Below, in pieces: positions 34,422-43,070 of a stretch of 64,000 nucleotides of DNA. Numbering within the stretch: position 1 is the stretch's first letter; every line of letters starts with the position of its first letter. The position numbers were made by a program, and so were the translations under genes. A model generated the notes under the pieces. It was not told the DNA's origin and did not search any database. It saw only the letters and a program-made list of their open reading frames with translations. Origin of the DNA: an uncultured Prevotellaceae bacterium (GTDB lineage Bacteria; Bacteroidota; Bacteroidia; Bacteroidales; Bacteroidaceae); the NCBI GenBank assembly GCA_947169115.1, contig CAMVOK010000001.1, positions 186,001 to 250,000 on the forward strand, written 5' to 3'.

Positions 34422-35366
34422 TTATTCTTTGTAGGTGAATTTACCACCAAATACACCACAAGATATATAATATTTATTACCGTTTATTTCTTGTTGTAAG
34501 TAATAAGAATAGGATCTCGATCCATCATTTGTATCGCCTGTGAATGTGACAGATATATGACTTCCGACGACTTTAACAGAGAATGTTAAGTTGTCTTTAG
34601 ACTTAGTCTTGCCGTTGTACCCCCAAGTCTCAACTCTGTTAGTAAATGCATAAATACTGTAATAGTAGTCTTTGATGTATTTATGATATAAATCAAACCG
34701 TTCGTCAGAAATCATATTCCCCTCATCGTCGTATGTGCCTGTAAATGTGACATCAAATGCTGAGTCTCCTAAATCTACGGATTTAGCGTCGGCATCTAAT
34801 GCAGATACGAAGTGGCCTGTATATGTAAATTTCCCATTGTTAAATGTTATGGTCTCGTATGAACCGCTGCTATAATTGTCTGTCCAAGTTCCCACAATTA
34901 GTTTTTTCCAACCAGGGTCATTTATTTTACTCCAGTCGAAATCCCATTTCTTTATCCATGTATCTGTTCGTGTTCCATACTTTACGCTTGACCATTCTGC
35001 AGAAAGCATGTCTGAGGTAATCAACTTAATTGTTAATGTATAACCGTCGGAGAATGCCAGAATTTTGTTTTCCGTGTCGTAGAACCAAGTTACACTATGC
35101 GAGTTACTGCTATCTTTGTCATACATGATACCTGTCCCATCACTGTATAGAAGAAATGAGTGGGCAATGTTCCCATTAAAATACCAGTAGCCCAGAAGTT
35201 CGCGGTTCTCAACTTTCTCTGTAGAGTTACCCATAGGCTCTTCGCTCCCGTTTTCATTGGGCGTTAGGCCTCCGTTGTCATCATCGTCTCCACAAGATGC
35301 GAGACAGACACTCATGCATACCACCATTACCATGGTTAGTATACTCCAAAATAAATTCTTTTTCAT
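34422..35366 (-). CDS. Surface lipoprotein of unknown function
   Basis: 314 residues. The signal peptide ends in the lipobox CLASC, followed by GDDDDNGG, an acidic run that in Bacteroidetes acts as a lipoprotein export signal, so the protein is probably on the cell surface. The mature part contains two similar beta-rich modules starting LLGYWYFN (near residue 57) and IVGTWTDN (near 163), reminiscent of lipocalin-like or copy-number-variable exported lipoproteins. No catalytic motif is seen. The 3' end lies 76 bp from the 258-bp repeat. It has an unusually long predicted leader. Confidence 0.82.
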   Translation of the reverse strand: MKKNLFWSILTMVMVVCMSVCLASCGDDDDNGGLTPNENGSEEPMGNSTEKVENRELLGYWYFNGNIAHSFLLYSDGTGIMYDKDSSNSHSVTWFYDTENKILAFSDGYTLTIKLITSDMLSAEWSSVKYGTRTDTWIKKWDFDWSKINDPGWKKLIVGTWTDNYSSGSYETITFNNGKFTYTGHFVSALDADAKSVDLGDSAFDVTFTGTYDDEGNMISDERFDLYHKYIKDYYYSIYAFTNRVETWGYNGKTKSKDNLTFSVKVVGSHISVTFTGDTNDGSRSYSYYLQQEINGNKYYISCGVFGGKFTYKE

Positions 35367-35614
35367 ACGTTTAATTATTAAAAGGTTAGTGCAATATTGC
35401 CTTCTCCATGTTGCACTAACCCTTTATCACAAAGAATAGCGCAAACCTGCCATATCAGACTCAGGCCTACCACAGCCTCTATAACCTATGGGAAAGTCTA
35501 CGCTATATACGTACACTCCAATGGTTATAGAAATGCTCTGTTCTTCTTGCGAGGTGGTAGTTCGAGTCTGAATTTGAGCAAATTAATTTAATGTCAGTCC
35601 ACTGACAGACAAGG
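35367..35614 (-). other. Predicted 5' leader of the lipoprotein gene (about 240 nt, non-coding)
   Basis: From the promoter at 35615-35646 the first base of RNA would be near 35608, leaving about 240 nt before the start codon, far longer than other leaders in the window. It contains two hairpins and no sizeable ORF. No known riboswitch class is recognised. Confidence 0.5.
35384..35421 (-). promoter_or_regulatory. Attenuator-like hairpin in the leader of the lipoprotein gene
   Basis: On the minus strand GGTTAGTGCAA pairs perfectly with TTGCACTAACC (11 bp, 16-nt loop) and is followed by TTTTAATAATT, 17 nt before the ATG at 35366. The loop contains an ATG that opens a seven-codon frame. A shorter hairpin, TGTCAGT/ACTGACA, lies at the 5' end of the same leader (about 35593-35608). 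Confidence 0.6.
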
Positions 35615-35646
35615 CAAAGTTAGGAATATTTTTTGGAATGGCCAAA
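35615..35646 (-). promoter_or_regulatory. Promoter upstream of the lipoprotein gene
   Basis: On the minus strand TTTG (35646-35643), a 20-nt spacer, TAACTTTG (35622-35615): a full match to the Bacteroidetes consensus. Confidence 0.7.
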
Positions 35647-35742
35647 AGGGGAGGGCTTTTTTATTTGGAAATAAGACATTTGTTATAAGATGAGATGTAT
35701 GACTTAAACATAACCTCGAATGAAAAGGAACAAAAATACGTT

Positions 35743-35834
35743 GATTATAGCAACCATCATTCTTTGATTGCAGCAACCGTTATGTGTTGATTGCTGCAAT
35801 CAATATATTTTGGTTGCTACAAGCATTAAAAAGT
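35743..35834. repeat. Four imperfect 23-bp tandem units
   Basis: Units start at 35743, 35766, 35789 and 35812, exactly 23 bp apart. They begin GATTATAGCAACC, GATTGCAGCAACC, GATTGCTGCAATC and GGTTGCTACAAGC, each followed by an AT-rich 10-mer. The third is nearly palindromic. They lie 100-190 bp upstream of the lipoprotein promoter and could be protein-binding sites or a decayed repeat. Confidence 0.7.
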
Positions 35835-35880
35835 GAGAGGGTAAGAGGTGGGAACGTGAGAGTGTGAGAGGGGGATAAAA

Positions 35881-35914
35881 AAGGGATGTGCCAGATTGTT
35901 TTGGCACATCCCCA
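35881..35914 (-). terminator. Intrinsic terminator of the HU gene
   Basis: On the minus strand GGGGATGTGCCA, a short loop, TGGCACATCCC and then TTTTTT. Confidence 0.85.
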
Positions 35915-35934
35915 TGTTCTTGTTCTAAAGAAGC

Positions 35935-36207
35935 TTACTTAACAACAGCAGCGAGTTCAGAACCAATCTTAGCCTTAACCACCTTCTTAGCGGGGATGGT
36001 GATGGTAGCACCAGTAGCGGGGTTAACGCCCTTACGTGCTGCACGCTCTTCAACGGCGAGAGTGATGATGCCGGGAACCTGTACCTTGTCACCAGCTTTC
36101 AGTGTGTCCTTAACTGCGTCAACAGCTGCGTCAACAGCCTTCTTTGCGTCAACCTTGCTCAGGCCTGCGATTTCAGCAACCTTAGCAATCAATTCGGTTT
36201 TGTTCAT
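35935..36207 (-). CDS. HU family DNA-binding protein
   Basis: 90 residues, the classic HU/IHF length. It opens MNKTELIAKVAEIAGLSKVDA, has the dimerisation helices, then GIITLAVEERAARKGVNPATG with the DNA-bending arm (NPATGATITIPA) and a C-terminal helix. It compacts and bends chromosomal DNA. The codons are strongly biased, consistent with high expression. It is monocistronic, with a strong promoter, a leader of about 60 nt and a terminator. It has no C-terminal extension. Confidence 0.96.
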   Translation of the reverse strand: MNKTELIAKVAEIAGLSKVDAKKAVDAAVDAVKDTLKAGDKVQVPGIITLAVEERAARKGVNPATGATITIPAKKVVKAKIGSELAAVVK

Positions 36208-36272
36208 AATGTTTTAAGATAATAAGTTAATAAATAGTGTGTTTAATAATACGTTTCTGCGTTTTGTATGAG

Positions 36273-36303
36273 CAAATTTAGGGAAAGTTCAATTAGATAC
36301 AAA
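36273..36303 (-). promoter_or_regulatory. Promoter of the HU gene
   Basis: On the minus strand TTTG (36303-36300), a 19-nt spacer, TAAATTTG (36280-36273). Confidence 0.75.
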
Positions 36304-36385
36304 GAAAAAAGCTAAAAAATTTATTAAAAAAGTGAAAATAATTATCATATTGTCTTCTTCCTGCCTTTTTTCGGAGGTTTTTATG

Positions 36386-36393
36386 TACTTTTG
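36386..36393 (+). promoter_or_regulatory. -7 element upstream of the rhomboid gene
   Basis: TACTTTTG matches TAnnTTTG, 28 bp before the ATG; no clear -33 box. Confidence 0.45.
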
Positions 36394-36421
36394 TACGTGA
36401 ATTTAAGATTATTATTGAATT

Positions 36422-37288
36422 ATGCGTCAACAACTACCCCCTATAACCAAGAACCTGCTCATCATAAACGTCTTAATGTATGTGGCTTCTTGGGTTTTGC
36501 CCCGTTACGGCTTTGATCTTAACCGATTGTTGGGGCTTCATTTCTTTATGGCTTCGGATTTTCGTCTGCATCAGTTCTTCACCTATCTTTTCATGCATGG
36601 TAGTATTGAACATCTGTTCTTCAATATGTTTGCCCTGTGGATGTTTGGTGGTATCATGGAGCATGTCTTTGGTCAGAAACGCTTCCTTATATTTTATTTA
36701 GTATGTGGCGTTGGTGCTGGTGTCATGCAGGAACTGGTACAGTTTATCCATTACACGGCAATCCTGTCCGAGATTGGGGCTGTATCGGCACATCAGTTGG
36801 CAGATGCACTTAACGTCTGGAATACGGTGGGTGCTTCGGGTTCCATATATGGCATATTGTTGGCGTTCGGTATGTTCTTCCCCGAGGAACGTATGTTCAT
36901 CATTCCCATTCCTTTCCCGATTAAAGCGAAGTATTTTGTGGTTGGCTATGCTGTCATAGAGTTACTTTCGGCTATGTTGCGCAGCAATGATGGTATCGCC
37001 CATATGGCACACCTCGGTGGTATGCTGTTCGGATTGATTCTTATCCTGCATTGGCGATATCCCGGTGGCTTACAGAAACGTTTTGGGAAATGGTGGGGCC
37101 GTTGGCGCAAATCGAAGATGAAGATACATCGTGGAGGTGGGAAATTTTCCGATGAAATGGACTATAATGAACGTAGAAACGCTCGCCAGCAGGAAGTGGA
37201 TAGAATTCTTGAGAAGGTAAAAAAACGTGGTTATGCTGCTCTGACGGAGGAGGAGAAACGAATACTTTTTGACGCAAGTGGCAGATAA
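36422..37288 (+). CDS. Rhomboid family intramembrane serine protease
   Basis: 288 residues, six transmembrane helices, and the catalytic dyad of the family: Ser in GASGSIYG near residue 141 and His in MAHLGGMLFG near 200. An early HLFFNMFALWMFG (near residue 63) is the usual helix-2 motif with His and Asn. The C-terminal 80 residues form a charged cytoplasmic tail (NERRNARQQEVDRILEKV), common in Bacteroidetes rhomboids. It cleaves substrates within the membrane; the targets are unknown. The next gene overlaps it by 20 nt. Confidence 0.93.
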   Translation: MRQQLPPITKNLLIINVLMYVASWVLPRYGFDLNRLLGLHFFMASDFRLHQFFTYLFMHGSIEHLFFNMFALWMFGGIMEHVFGQKRFLIFYLVCGVGAGVMQELVQFIHYTAILSEIGAVSAHQLADALNVWNTVGASGSIYGILLAFGMFFPEERMFIIPIPFPIKAKYFVVGYAVIELLSAMLRSNDGIAHMAHLGGMLFGLILILHWRYPGGLQKRFGKWWGRWRKSKMKIHRGGGKFSDEMDYNERRNARQQEVDRILEKVKKRGYAALTEEEKRILFDASGR

Positions 37289-38384
37289 GGATAAAAAGAA
37301 GAAAAAGAACTCGTCTGGCTTGAGGGGTGGCGTTCAAAGTTTCCTGACAAGTCTCTTTCTGGGTGCTAACCTTGTAACGTTAGTGCTCTTGTGGGCTTGC
37401 TGTGCCAGTACGTGGGTGAATCAAGTCTACCATCCAAATATTGGGGTGGTGGGATTGCTTTTTCCAGCACTCCTTCTGCTGAATTTGCTATTCGTGCCTT
37501 TTTGGCTTGTCTTTAAGTTTCGTATGCTTGTTGTGCCTTTATTGGGCATGGCTTTGTGCGGCACCTTCATACTCGACTATTGCCCCATCAACTGGGGTGA
37601 AGCAGAGGAGGATGCCGATGTGACGATTGTCTCCTGGAATACCTTTAGTTTGGGAGATAATGGCAAGAACGGCAAGGCAGTAGTGGACTATCTGCAGGAG
37701 TCGGGGGCAGATATATTCTGCCTACAGGAGTCATTGTGTAACTCGGAAGTCCAGCAGATGTTCTATAAGACATTTACGGACGAAGGGTATCAAATCTATT
37801 ATGATGAAGCCTGTGTGCTGGTGTCGCGTTATCCTGTGTTGTCGTCGAAGAGAATAGATGCTCCATCGTATGCCAGGAACGGCGTGTCGGCCTATGAGTT
37901 GCTGATGGGTGAGGATACGATTACGGTGTTCAATGGGCATCTTGAATGTAACCGTTTGACTGTGGCGGAAAAGAGCGATTATGAGGATGTATTGCGTTCG
38001 CCAGAGAGTACAAAAATTAAGGGTGAGGCTCGCTATTTGGCAGGACGACTGGCTCGTGCGGCTGGTTATCGTGCCTGTCAGGTGCAGGCTTTCCTGACTT
38101 ATCTGGATAGTGTGCCCGAAGGTCGTCCAACGTTTTTTTGTGCCGACTTTAATGACACCCCCATTTCCTATGCCTATCAACAGGTTAAACGTCGGATGAA
38201 CTGTGCCTATCGTGCTAAGGGTAAGGGGATTGGACTGACCTATCGTGAACGCCATTTCCCCATACGTATCGACCACGTTTTCTTTTCTGATGAATGGGAA
38301 TGCTGTGAAGCCCGTGTAGATCGTTCGATTGACGTTTCCGACCATTTTCCCGTTGTTGTAAAGTTGAAGAAACGCTCAAAATAG
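37269..38384 (+). CDS. Membrane-anchored endonuclease/exonuclease/phosphatase (EEP) family protein
   Basis: 371 residues. A lysine-rich N-terminus and three hydrophobic segments (about residues 20-110) precede an EEP domain: VTIVSWNTFSLG near residue 118 (metal Asn), IFCLQESLC near 150 (metal Glu), NGHLECNRL near 220, FFCADFNDTPIS near 290, and DHVFFSDEW with DHFPVVVKL at the end. It could hydrolyse a phosphodiester such as a nucleic acid or lipid. The first in-frame ATG is too far in, so the start is TTG at 37269 or GTG at 37278, both overlapping the rhomboid gene; the choice is uncertain. Confidence 0.88.
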   Translation: MTQVADKDKKKKKNSSGLRGGVQSFLTSLFLGANLVTLVLLWACCASTWVNQVYHPNIGVVGLLFPALLLLNLLFVPFWLVFKFRMLVVPLLGMALCGTFILDYCPINWGEAEEDADVTIVSWNTFSLGDNGKNGKAVVDYLQESGADIFCLQESLCNSEVQQMFYKTFTDEGYQIYYDEACVLVSRYPVLSSKRIDAPSYARNGVSAYELLMGEDTITVFNGHLECNRLTVAEKSDYEDVLRSPESTKIKGEARYLAGRLARAAGYRACQVQAFLTYLDSVPEGRPTFFCADFNDTPISYAYQQVKRRMNCAYRAKGKGIGLTYRERHFPIRIDHVFFSDEWECCEARVDRSIDVSDHFPVVVKLKKRSK

Positions 38385-38562
38385 TTTTTTATAACGACAT
38401 TTTTATTTTTTAAATTTTAATTCATTTCTGTGCCTTTGAATTTTTGTTCTAAGGCTTTTCCGCTTGACAATCGGATGAAAAGTTACGCATACGTAGAGTT
38501 GCGGAGTACGTAATCGGTTTACCGCTTGCGTAGAGAAACGGAGCAAGAAATCCCCCAATAAA

Positions 38563-38594
38563 TTTGTTTTTTTGCTCGCTTATTCGTACCTTTG
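38563..38594 (+). promoter_or_regulatory. secDF promoter
   Basis: TTTG (38563-38566), a 20-nt spacer, TACCTTTG (38587-38594); leader about 55 nt. Confidence 0.78.
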
Positions 38595-38655
38595 TGGGCA
38601 ATTTGCGCGTATATAGGCGAATAATTAGGTAAAAACAATTAAAATAATTCAAAAA

Positions 38656-41600
38656 ATGCAAAACAAAGGATTTGTAAAAGTAATTGCTTTCCTGTTGGCT
38701 CTAATTTGCGTTTTCTACATGAGTTTTAGCTGGGTTGCCAGTTATTACGAGGGAAAGGCAGAGAAGATTGCCGCCGAGAAGGGTGAAGAGGCAGGACAGC
38801 AGTACTTGGATTCCGTCCAGAATGCAAAGGTATATGCCAATGTCTGGACGCTGAAGCAGTGCCGTGAGATGGGTCTTGGTCTCGGTCTTGACCTAAAGGG
38901 CGGTATGAATGTGATTTTGGAAGTCAGCGTGTCTGATGTAGTGAAGGCTCTTTCCGATCACAAGGAACTGACGAACAACACTTTCGCACAGGCTGTGGAG
39001 ATGGCACAGAAGTCAACGTCCAAAGGTGACGGTGACTTTATCACCCTCTTCATCCGCGAGTACAAGCAGCTGAATCCCGAAGGACACTTGAGCGAGATTT
39101 TCGCTACTCAGCAGTTGCGTGACAAGGTGAGCACCACCAGCACCGATGCTGAGATAGAGAAGGTTCTGCGTCAGGAGGTGAAGTCTGCCATCGACAACTC
39201 GTACAATGTGCTCCGCACCCGTATTGACCGCTTTGGCGTCGTTCAGCCCAACATCCAGGCCCTCGAAGGTCAGGAAGGCCGCATCATGATTGAGATGCCT
39301 GGTGTGAAGGAACCCGAACGTGTACGTAAACTGTTGCAGGGTAGTGCCAACCTGGAGTTCTGGGAGACCTACAATGCCGAAGAGGTTTATCAGTCACTTT
39401 ATGACCTTGATGCTCGTCTGGCTGCAGCCAATGTAGGCGGTGAAGAAACTGCCGTGACCGACACAACGGTTGCTGAGGCTACCACAGAGGCTACAGAGAC
39501 CACTGCCGTGGCTGAGGCTTCTCCCTCGGACTCTGTCAAGTCTGTCAAGGGTGGTCTGACGGCTGCCATCAACAAGGACAAGGCTCCTGAGGCTGCTGAT
39601 GCTCAGGATATGGAAAAGGCCTTGAAGGAACACCCCCTGTTGGCTCGTCTGCAGGTACAGCCCTCTCAGGGTTGCGTAGTAGGTATCGCCCACAAGCGTA
39701 ACTTGGAGGCCATTTCTGCTCTCTTTGATACTCCCGAGGCAAAGGCGGCACTGCCTGGTGACCTCCGTCTGAAGTGGGGCGTCAAGGGTATCAACGATAC
39801 CGATGGTTCAGATTTCTACTATCTTTATGCTATTCGCGTGACCGAGCGTGACGGACGTGCTCCTTTGGAAGGTGATGTCATCACAGATGCTTCCGACGAG
39901 TTCGACCAGAACGGCCGTCCCTGCGTAAGTATGAAGATGAACATCGACGGTGCCCGTCGTTGGGCTCAGTTGACAAAACTGAACGTCAACCGTTGCATCG
40001 CCATCGTTTTGGACGACAATGTCTATAGTGCCCCCAATGTTATCAACGAGATTACGGGCGGTAACTCCCAGATTACGGGTAACTTCACCCCCGAAGATAC
40101 CAAGGACTTGGCTAATGTGCTGAAGTCGGGTAAAATGCCTGCTCCTGCCCACATCGTGAGCGAAGAGATTGTAGGTCCTACACTGGGTGCTGAGTCTATC
40201 CGCATGGGTGTTTACAGCTGTATCTTGGCCTTTATCATCCTGATGTTCTACATGATAGCCATGTATGGATTCGTTCCGGGTATGATGGCTAACATGGCTC
40301 TGCTACTTAACCTGTTCTTCACGGTGGGTATTCTTACCAGTTTCCAGGCAGCTCTCACCATGAGCGGTATTGCTGGTATGGTTCTGACACTGGGTATGGC
40401 CGTGGATGCCAACGTGCTTATCTACGAGCGTACAAAGGAGGAAATGAAGTCTGGAAAGCGTCTGCGCGAGGCTTTGGATGCTGGTTACAGCAATGCCTTC
40501 AGTGCCATCTTCGACTCTAACCTTACCACCATCATTACGGGTATTATCCTTTACTATTTCGGTACAGGTCCTATCCGTGGATTCGCAACTACGCTGATTA
40601 TCGGTGTGCTCGTTTCATTCTTCACGGCCGTATTCCTCACCCGTGTGGTTTACTCAACGGCTATGGAACGTGACTGGAAACTTTTCCGTAACCTCACTTT
40701 CGAGACAGCACTGGGTAATCGTTTGTCCTTCAAGGAGCCAGCTTTCAAGTTCATGCAGAACTACAAGAAGAGTTTCTCTGTATTTGGTGCCATTGCTCTT
40801 ATCTCTCTCATTGCCGTATTTGGTCGTGGATTCAGTAAGAGTATTGACTTCACGGGTGGTCGCAACTTTGTGGTAACATTCGACAAGCAGGTGCAGCCCG
40901 AGGAGGTTCGTGGATTGCTGGAAGTGGCCTTCCCCGAGAGTAACACATCGGCCATTGCCATCGGTACTGACGGCCAGACCATCCGTATCTCTACGAACTA
41001 TCGTATTGAAGAGGATGGAACTAAAGTCGATAGCGAGTTGGAAGAGAAACTATTCCACGCCTTGCAGGATGCTGGTATGTTGGCTGCTGATTTGGAACTG
41101 GGGACCTTTATTAATCGTGACGTACGCGAGGGCGGTTCTATCATCAGTAGCCAGAAGGTAGGACCTTCAGTGGCTGAGGATATCACAAACGGTGCTATGC
41201 TTGCCGTTCTGTATTCCTTCATTGCCATCTTCCTCTACATCCTGTTGCGTTTCCGCAACTGGGCCTTCTCCGTGGGTGCTATTGTTGCCTTGATGTCCGA
41301 CATCATTGTCGTTCTGGGCGCATACGCTATATTGTGGGGCTTCGTTCCCTTCTCGCTGGAGATTGACCAGACCTTCATTGGTGCCATCCTGACGGCTATC
41401 GGTTACTCTATCAACGACAAGGTGGTGGTCTTCGACCGTATCCGTGAGAACATCAACCTCTATCCGAAGCGTGACCGCCAGCGTCTGTTCAACGACTCTC
41501 TGAACGCTACCCTGAATCGTACCATTAACACCAGTGTCAGCACATTCATCGTATTGGCTGTAATCTTCTGCATTGGCTTGTTCTTCAAGGGTGCAGGTAG

Positions 41601-41727
41601 CATCATCAGTTTCTCGTTTGCCATGATTCTGGGTGTTATCTTCGGTACATTCTCTTCAATGTTTGTGGCTGCCCCCATCGCCTACTTGGTAATGGGTCGC
41701 AAGATCAACGAGGAGGAGGAAAAGTAA
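38656..41727 (+). CDS. secDF: Protein translocase subunit SecDF (fused)
   Basis: 1023 residues: SecD and SecF joined in one chain, the usual Bacteroidetes arrangement. It drives late steps of Sec export with the proton motive force. The SecD part has the first transmembrane helix, GLGLDLKGGMNVILEV near residue 75, a large periplasmic P1 domain, and the membrane block with GMAVDANVLIYERTKEE near 580. The SecF part (from about residue 700) contains SKSIDFTGGRNF and GYSINDKVVVFDRIREN near 915. A low-complexity Ala/Thr/Glu/Val segment near residues 262-300 is probably a linker loop. Monocistronic, with promoter and terminator. Confidence 0.97.
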   Translation: MQNKGFVKVIAFLLALICVFYMSFSWVASYYEGKAEKIAAEKGEEAGQQYLDSVQNAKVYANVWTLKQCREMGLGLGLDLKGGMNVILEVSVSDVVKALSDHKELTNNTFAQAVEMAQKSTSKGDGDFITLFIREYKQLNPEGHLSEIFATQQLRDKVSTTSTDAEIEKVLRQEVKSAIDNSYNVLRTRIDRFGVVQPNIQALEGQEGRIMIEMPGVKEPERVRKLLQGSANLEFWETYNAEEVYQSLYDLDARLAAANVGGEETAVTDTTVAEATTEATETTAVAEASPSDSVKSVKGGLTAAINKDKAPEAADAQDMEKALKEHPLLARLQVQPSQGCVVGIAHKRNLEAISALFDTPEAKAALPGDLRLKWGVKGINDTDGSDFYYLYAIRVTERDGRAPLEGDVITDASDEFDQNGRPCVSMKMNIDGARRWAQLTKLNVNRCIAIVLDDNVYSAPNVINEITGGNSQITGNFTPEDTKDLANVLKSGKMPAPAHIVSEEIVGPTLGAESIRMGVYSCILAFIILMFYMIAMYGFVPGMMANMALLLNLFFTVGILTSFQAALTMSGIAGMVLTLGMAVDANVLIYERTKEEMKSGKRLREALDAGYSNAFSAIFDSNLTTIITGIILYYFGTGPIRGFATTLIIGVLVSFFTAVFLTRVVYSTAMERDWKLFRNLTFETALGNRLSFKEPAFKFMQNYKKSFSVFGAIALISLIAVFGRGFSKSIDFTGGRNFVVTFDKQVQPEEVRGLLEVAFPESNTSAIAIGTDGQTIRISTNYRIEEDGTKVDSELEEKLFHALQDAGMLAADLELGTFINRDVREGGSIISSQKVGPSVAEDITNGAMLAVLYSFIAIFLYILLRFRNWAFSVGAIVALMSDIIVVLGAYAILWGFVPFSLEIDQTFIGAILTAIGYSINDKVVVFDRIRENINLYPKRDRQRLFNDSLNATLNRTINTSVSTFIVLAVIFCIGLFFKGAGSIISFSFAMILGVIFGTFSSMFVAAPIAYLVMGRKINEEEEK

Positions 41728-41742
41728 AACTTGAAAAAAAAA

Positions 41743-41788
41743 GAAAGGGGCCACGAAGCATTGCGCTTCGTGGCCCCTTTCTTTTTTT
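41743..41788. terminator. Bidirectional terminator between secDF and the porin gene
   Basis: GAAAGGGGCCACGAAGC and GCTTCGTGGCCCCTTTC form a 17-bp perfect stem, with A and T runs on either side, so it serves both convergent genes. Confidence 0.9.
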
Positions 41789-41793
41789 GTTGT

Positions 41794-42936
41794 TCAGAAC
41801 CTTACGTATGTTTCTACCCAGGCCTGATGATAATCAGTTTTTGTCGTGGTCTTGTCGTGGTGGTAGTTGTATTGGAGTTGTAGCATCAGGTTTTTGTGTG
41901 GTTGCAGGTTGGCACTGATGCTATAGATGCTGTGTATTGAGGCTTTGTTGGCATAGTCGCGATAAACATCGTATTTGGCATAGCACTTAATCCAACGCCA
42001 AACAGGTACGCCTACCGTAGCATACCAGGCATCGGCCTTGTTGCCACCTTTCCAGTAGAACGGTGCGGTAGTTGTTGCTGCTACGTAGTCACTGGCTTTG
42101 TGCCCATAAGAACAGGCATACTCAGCACGCACGCTCCAGTGGTTCTGGCTTCCTTCGTACTTGATGCCAGCGGCATAGCGGTTACGGTCAACGGTCACGC
42201 CGGCATCATTCGTCCAGCTGCCCGTCCATCCGAAGGCACCAATCCATAGGTCTTTGACTGGGCTCCATTGAAGGCTTCCCATGAAGTCCTTACGGTGATT
42301 CTTGTCACGTCGGTTAATGCCCTGACCGTTATAGACGGCTACGGCGTAATGGAGTTGGCGATGTCCATCGCGACGACACTTGAACAGGTCGCCTTGTATC
42401 TGCAGACCCAAGTCGCGGCCTCCCATCGAACTTTCTCCACAGCGATCTCCAAAACCAGAAAGTTTCTTGGTAAGTTGGCTATAGTCCCCCATGCCGACAT
42501 CCCAGGGGTTATAGGGATTTTCGAAAGTGAAGCAGCGTTTGAACTCGCCGACCTTCACTTCCAGTTCCTTCCACTTGCTCCAAGCAACGAACGCATCCTT
42601 GACGTGGGGCGTTCCGTTGAGCTCAAATTGAAGGCGATACTTGAAGTCCTTCATGATGGTGCCATCAACGTAAACACGAATCAGACGGATTCCAAATCCA
42701 TCACCGCCATGGTCGCCTGGCTGGTTGTTGTATTTGTACGAACCGATAACGTAGCCCCCAAACTTGGGGATGCTGGCAACATCACTGTGTTTCCACTTCA
42801 CTTTCTTTGTAAGTGCATCCTGAATGGTATGGTAGGTGGTGTCCAGAAATGCTTCATCTTCGTGGGGCTCGGCATGAGAGCCAAGCGTTGAAAGGGCCAT
42901 CATAAGGGCCAACACGGTAATCTTTTTCTTTTCCAT
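41794..42936 (-). CDS. Phosphate-selective porin O/P-like outer-membrane protein
   Basis: 380 residues with a signal peptide (MEKKKITVLALMMALSTLGSHA) and a 16-strand porin pattern: GGYVIGSYKYNNQ, GFGIRLIRVYVDGTI, YRLQFELNG near the front, then repeated strand pairs and a C-terminal Phe (AWVETYVRF). It belongs to the OprO/OprP family; the polyphosphate- or phosphate-binding arginines cannot be assigned by eye, so a general anion porin is also possible. The -7 element ends 5 nt upstream of the ATG, so the mRNA would have almost no leader. Confidence 0.85.
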   Translation of the reverse strand: MEKKKITVLALMMALSTLGSHAEPHEDEAFLDTTYHTIQDALTKKVKWKHSDVASIPKFGGYVIGSYKYNNQPGDHGGDGFGIRLIRVYVDGTIMKDFKYRLQFELNGTPHVKDAFVAWSKWKELEVKVGEFKRCFTFENPYNPWDVGMGDYSQLTKKLSGFGDRCGESSMGGRDLGLQIQGDLFKCRRDGHRQLHYAVAVYNGQGINRRDKNHRKDFMGSLQWSPVKDLWIGAFGWTGSWTNDAGVTVDRNRYAAGIKYEGSQNHWSVRAEYACSYGHKASDYVAATTTAPFYWKGGNKADAWYATVGVPVWRWIKCYAKYDVYRDYANKASIHSIYSISANLQPHKNLMLQLQYNYHHDKTTTKTDYHQAWVETYVRF

Positions 42937-42940
42937 GATG

Positions 42941-42972
42941 CAAAGATATGAAAAATGAGAAAAAATACGAAA
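42941..42972 (-). promoter_or_regulatory. Porin promoter, nearly leaderless
   Basis: On the minus strand TTTC (42972-42969), a 20-nt spacer, TATCTTTG (42948-42941), with the ATG at 42936. Confidence 0.65.
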
Positions 42973-42981
42973 AAAAGGCGT

Positions 42982-42989
42982 TACCTTTG
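42982..42989 (+). promoter_or_regulatory. -7 element for the large outer-membrane protein gene
   Basis: TACCTTTG, divergent from the porin promoter and about 80 bp before the ATG at 43071. No clear -33 box. Confidence 0.45.
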
Positions 42990-43070
42990 TATTATGAAAT
43001 TAAACCTGAATGGTTGGAATATGTCATATCATACGTGAATTATCCTATTCCTTAATAAATATAAATAATA

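Noticed and set aside
34068-34499. 143-codon ORF on the plus strand and its 88-codon counterpart on the minus strand
   Set aside because: Both are translations of the 258-bp inverted-repeat element and mirror each other; not genes.
35515-35585. Possible tRNA remnant on the plus strand (GTTCGAGTC resembling a T-loop)
   Set aside because: The T-stem pairs poorly, no matching acceptor stem was found, and it lies in the predicted leader of a minus-strand gene; too weak to call.
35594-35776. 60-codon minus-strand ORF in the spacer before the HU gene
   Set aside because: It spans the tandem repeats and a promoter, has no ribosome-binding site and no recognisable sequence.
35743-35834. Four 23-bp units considered as a CRISPR array
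   Set aside because: Too short, imperfect, and without regular unique spacers or cas genes.
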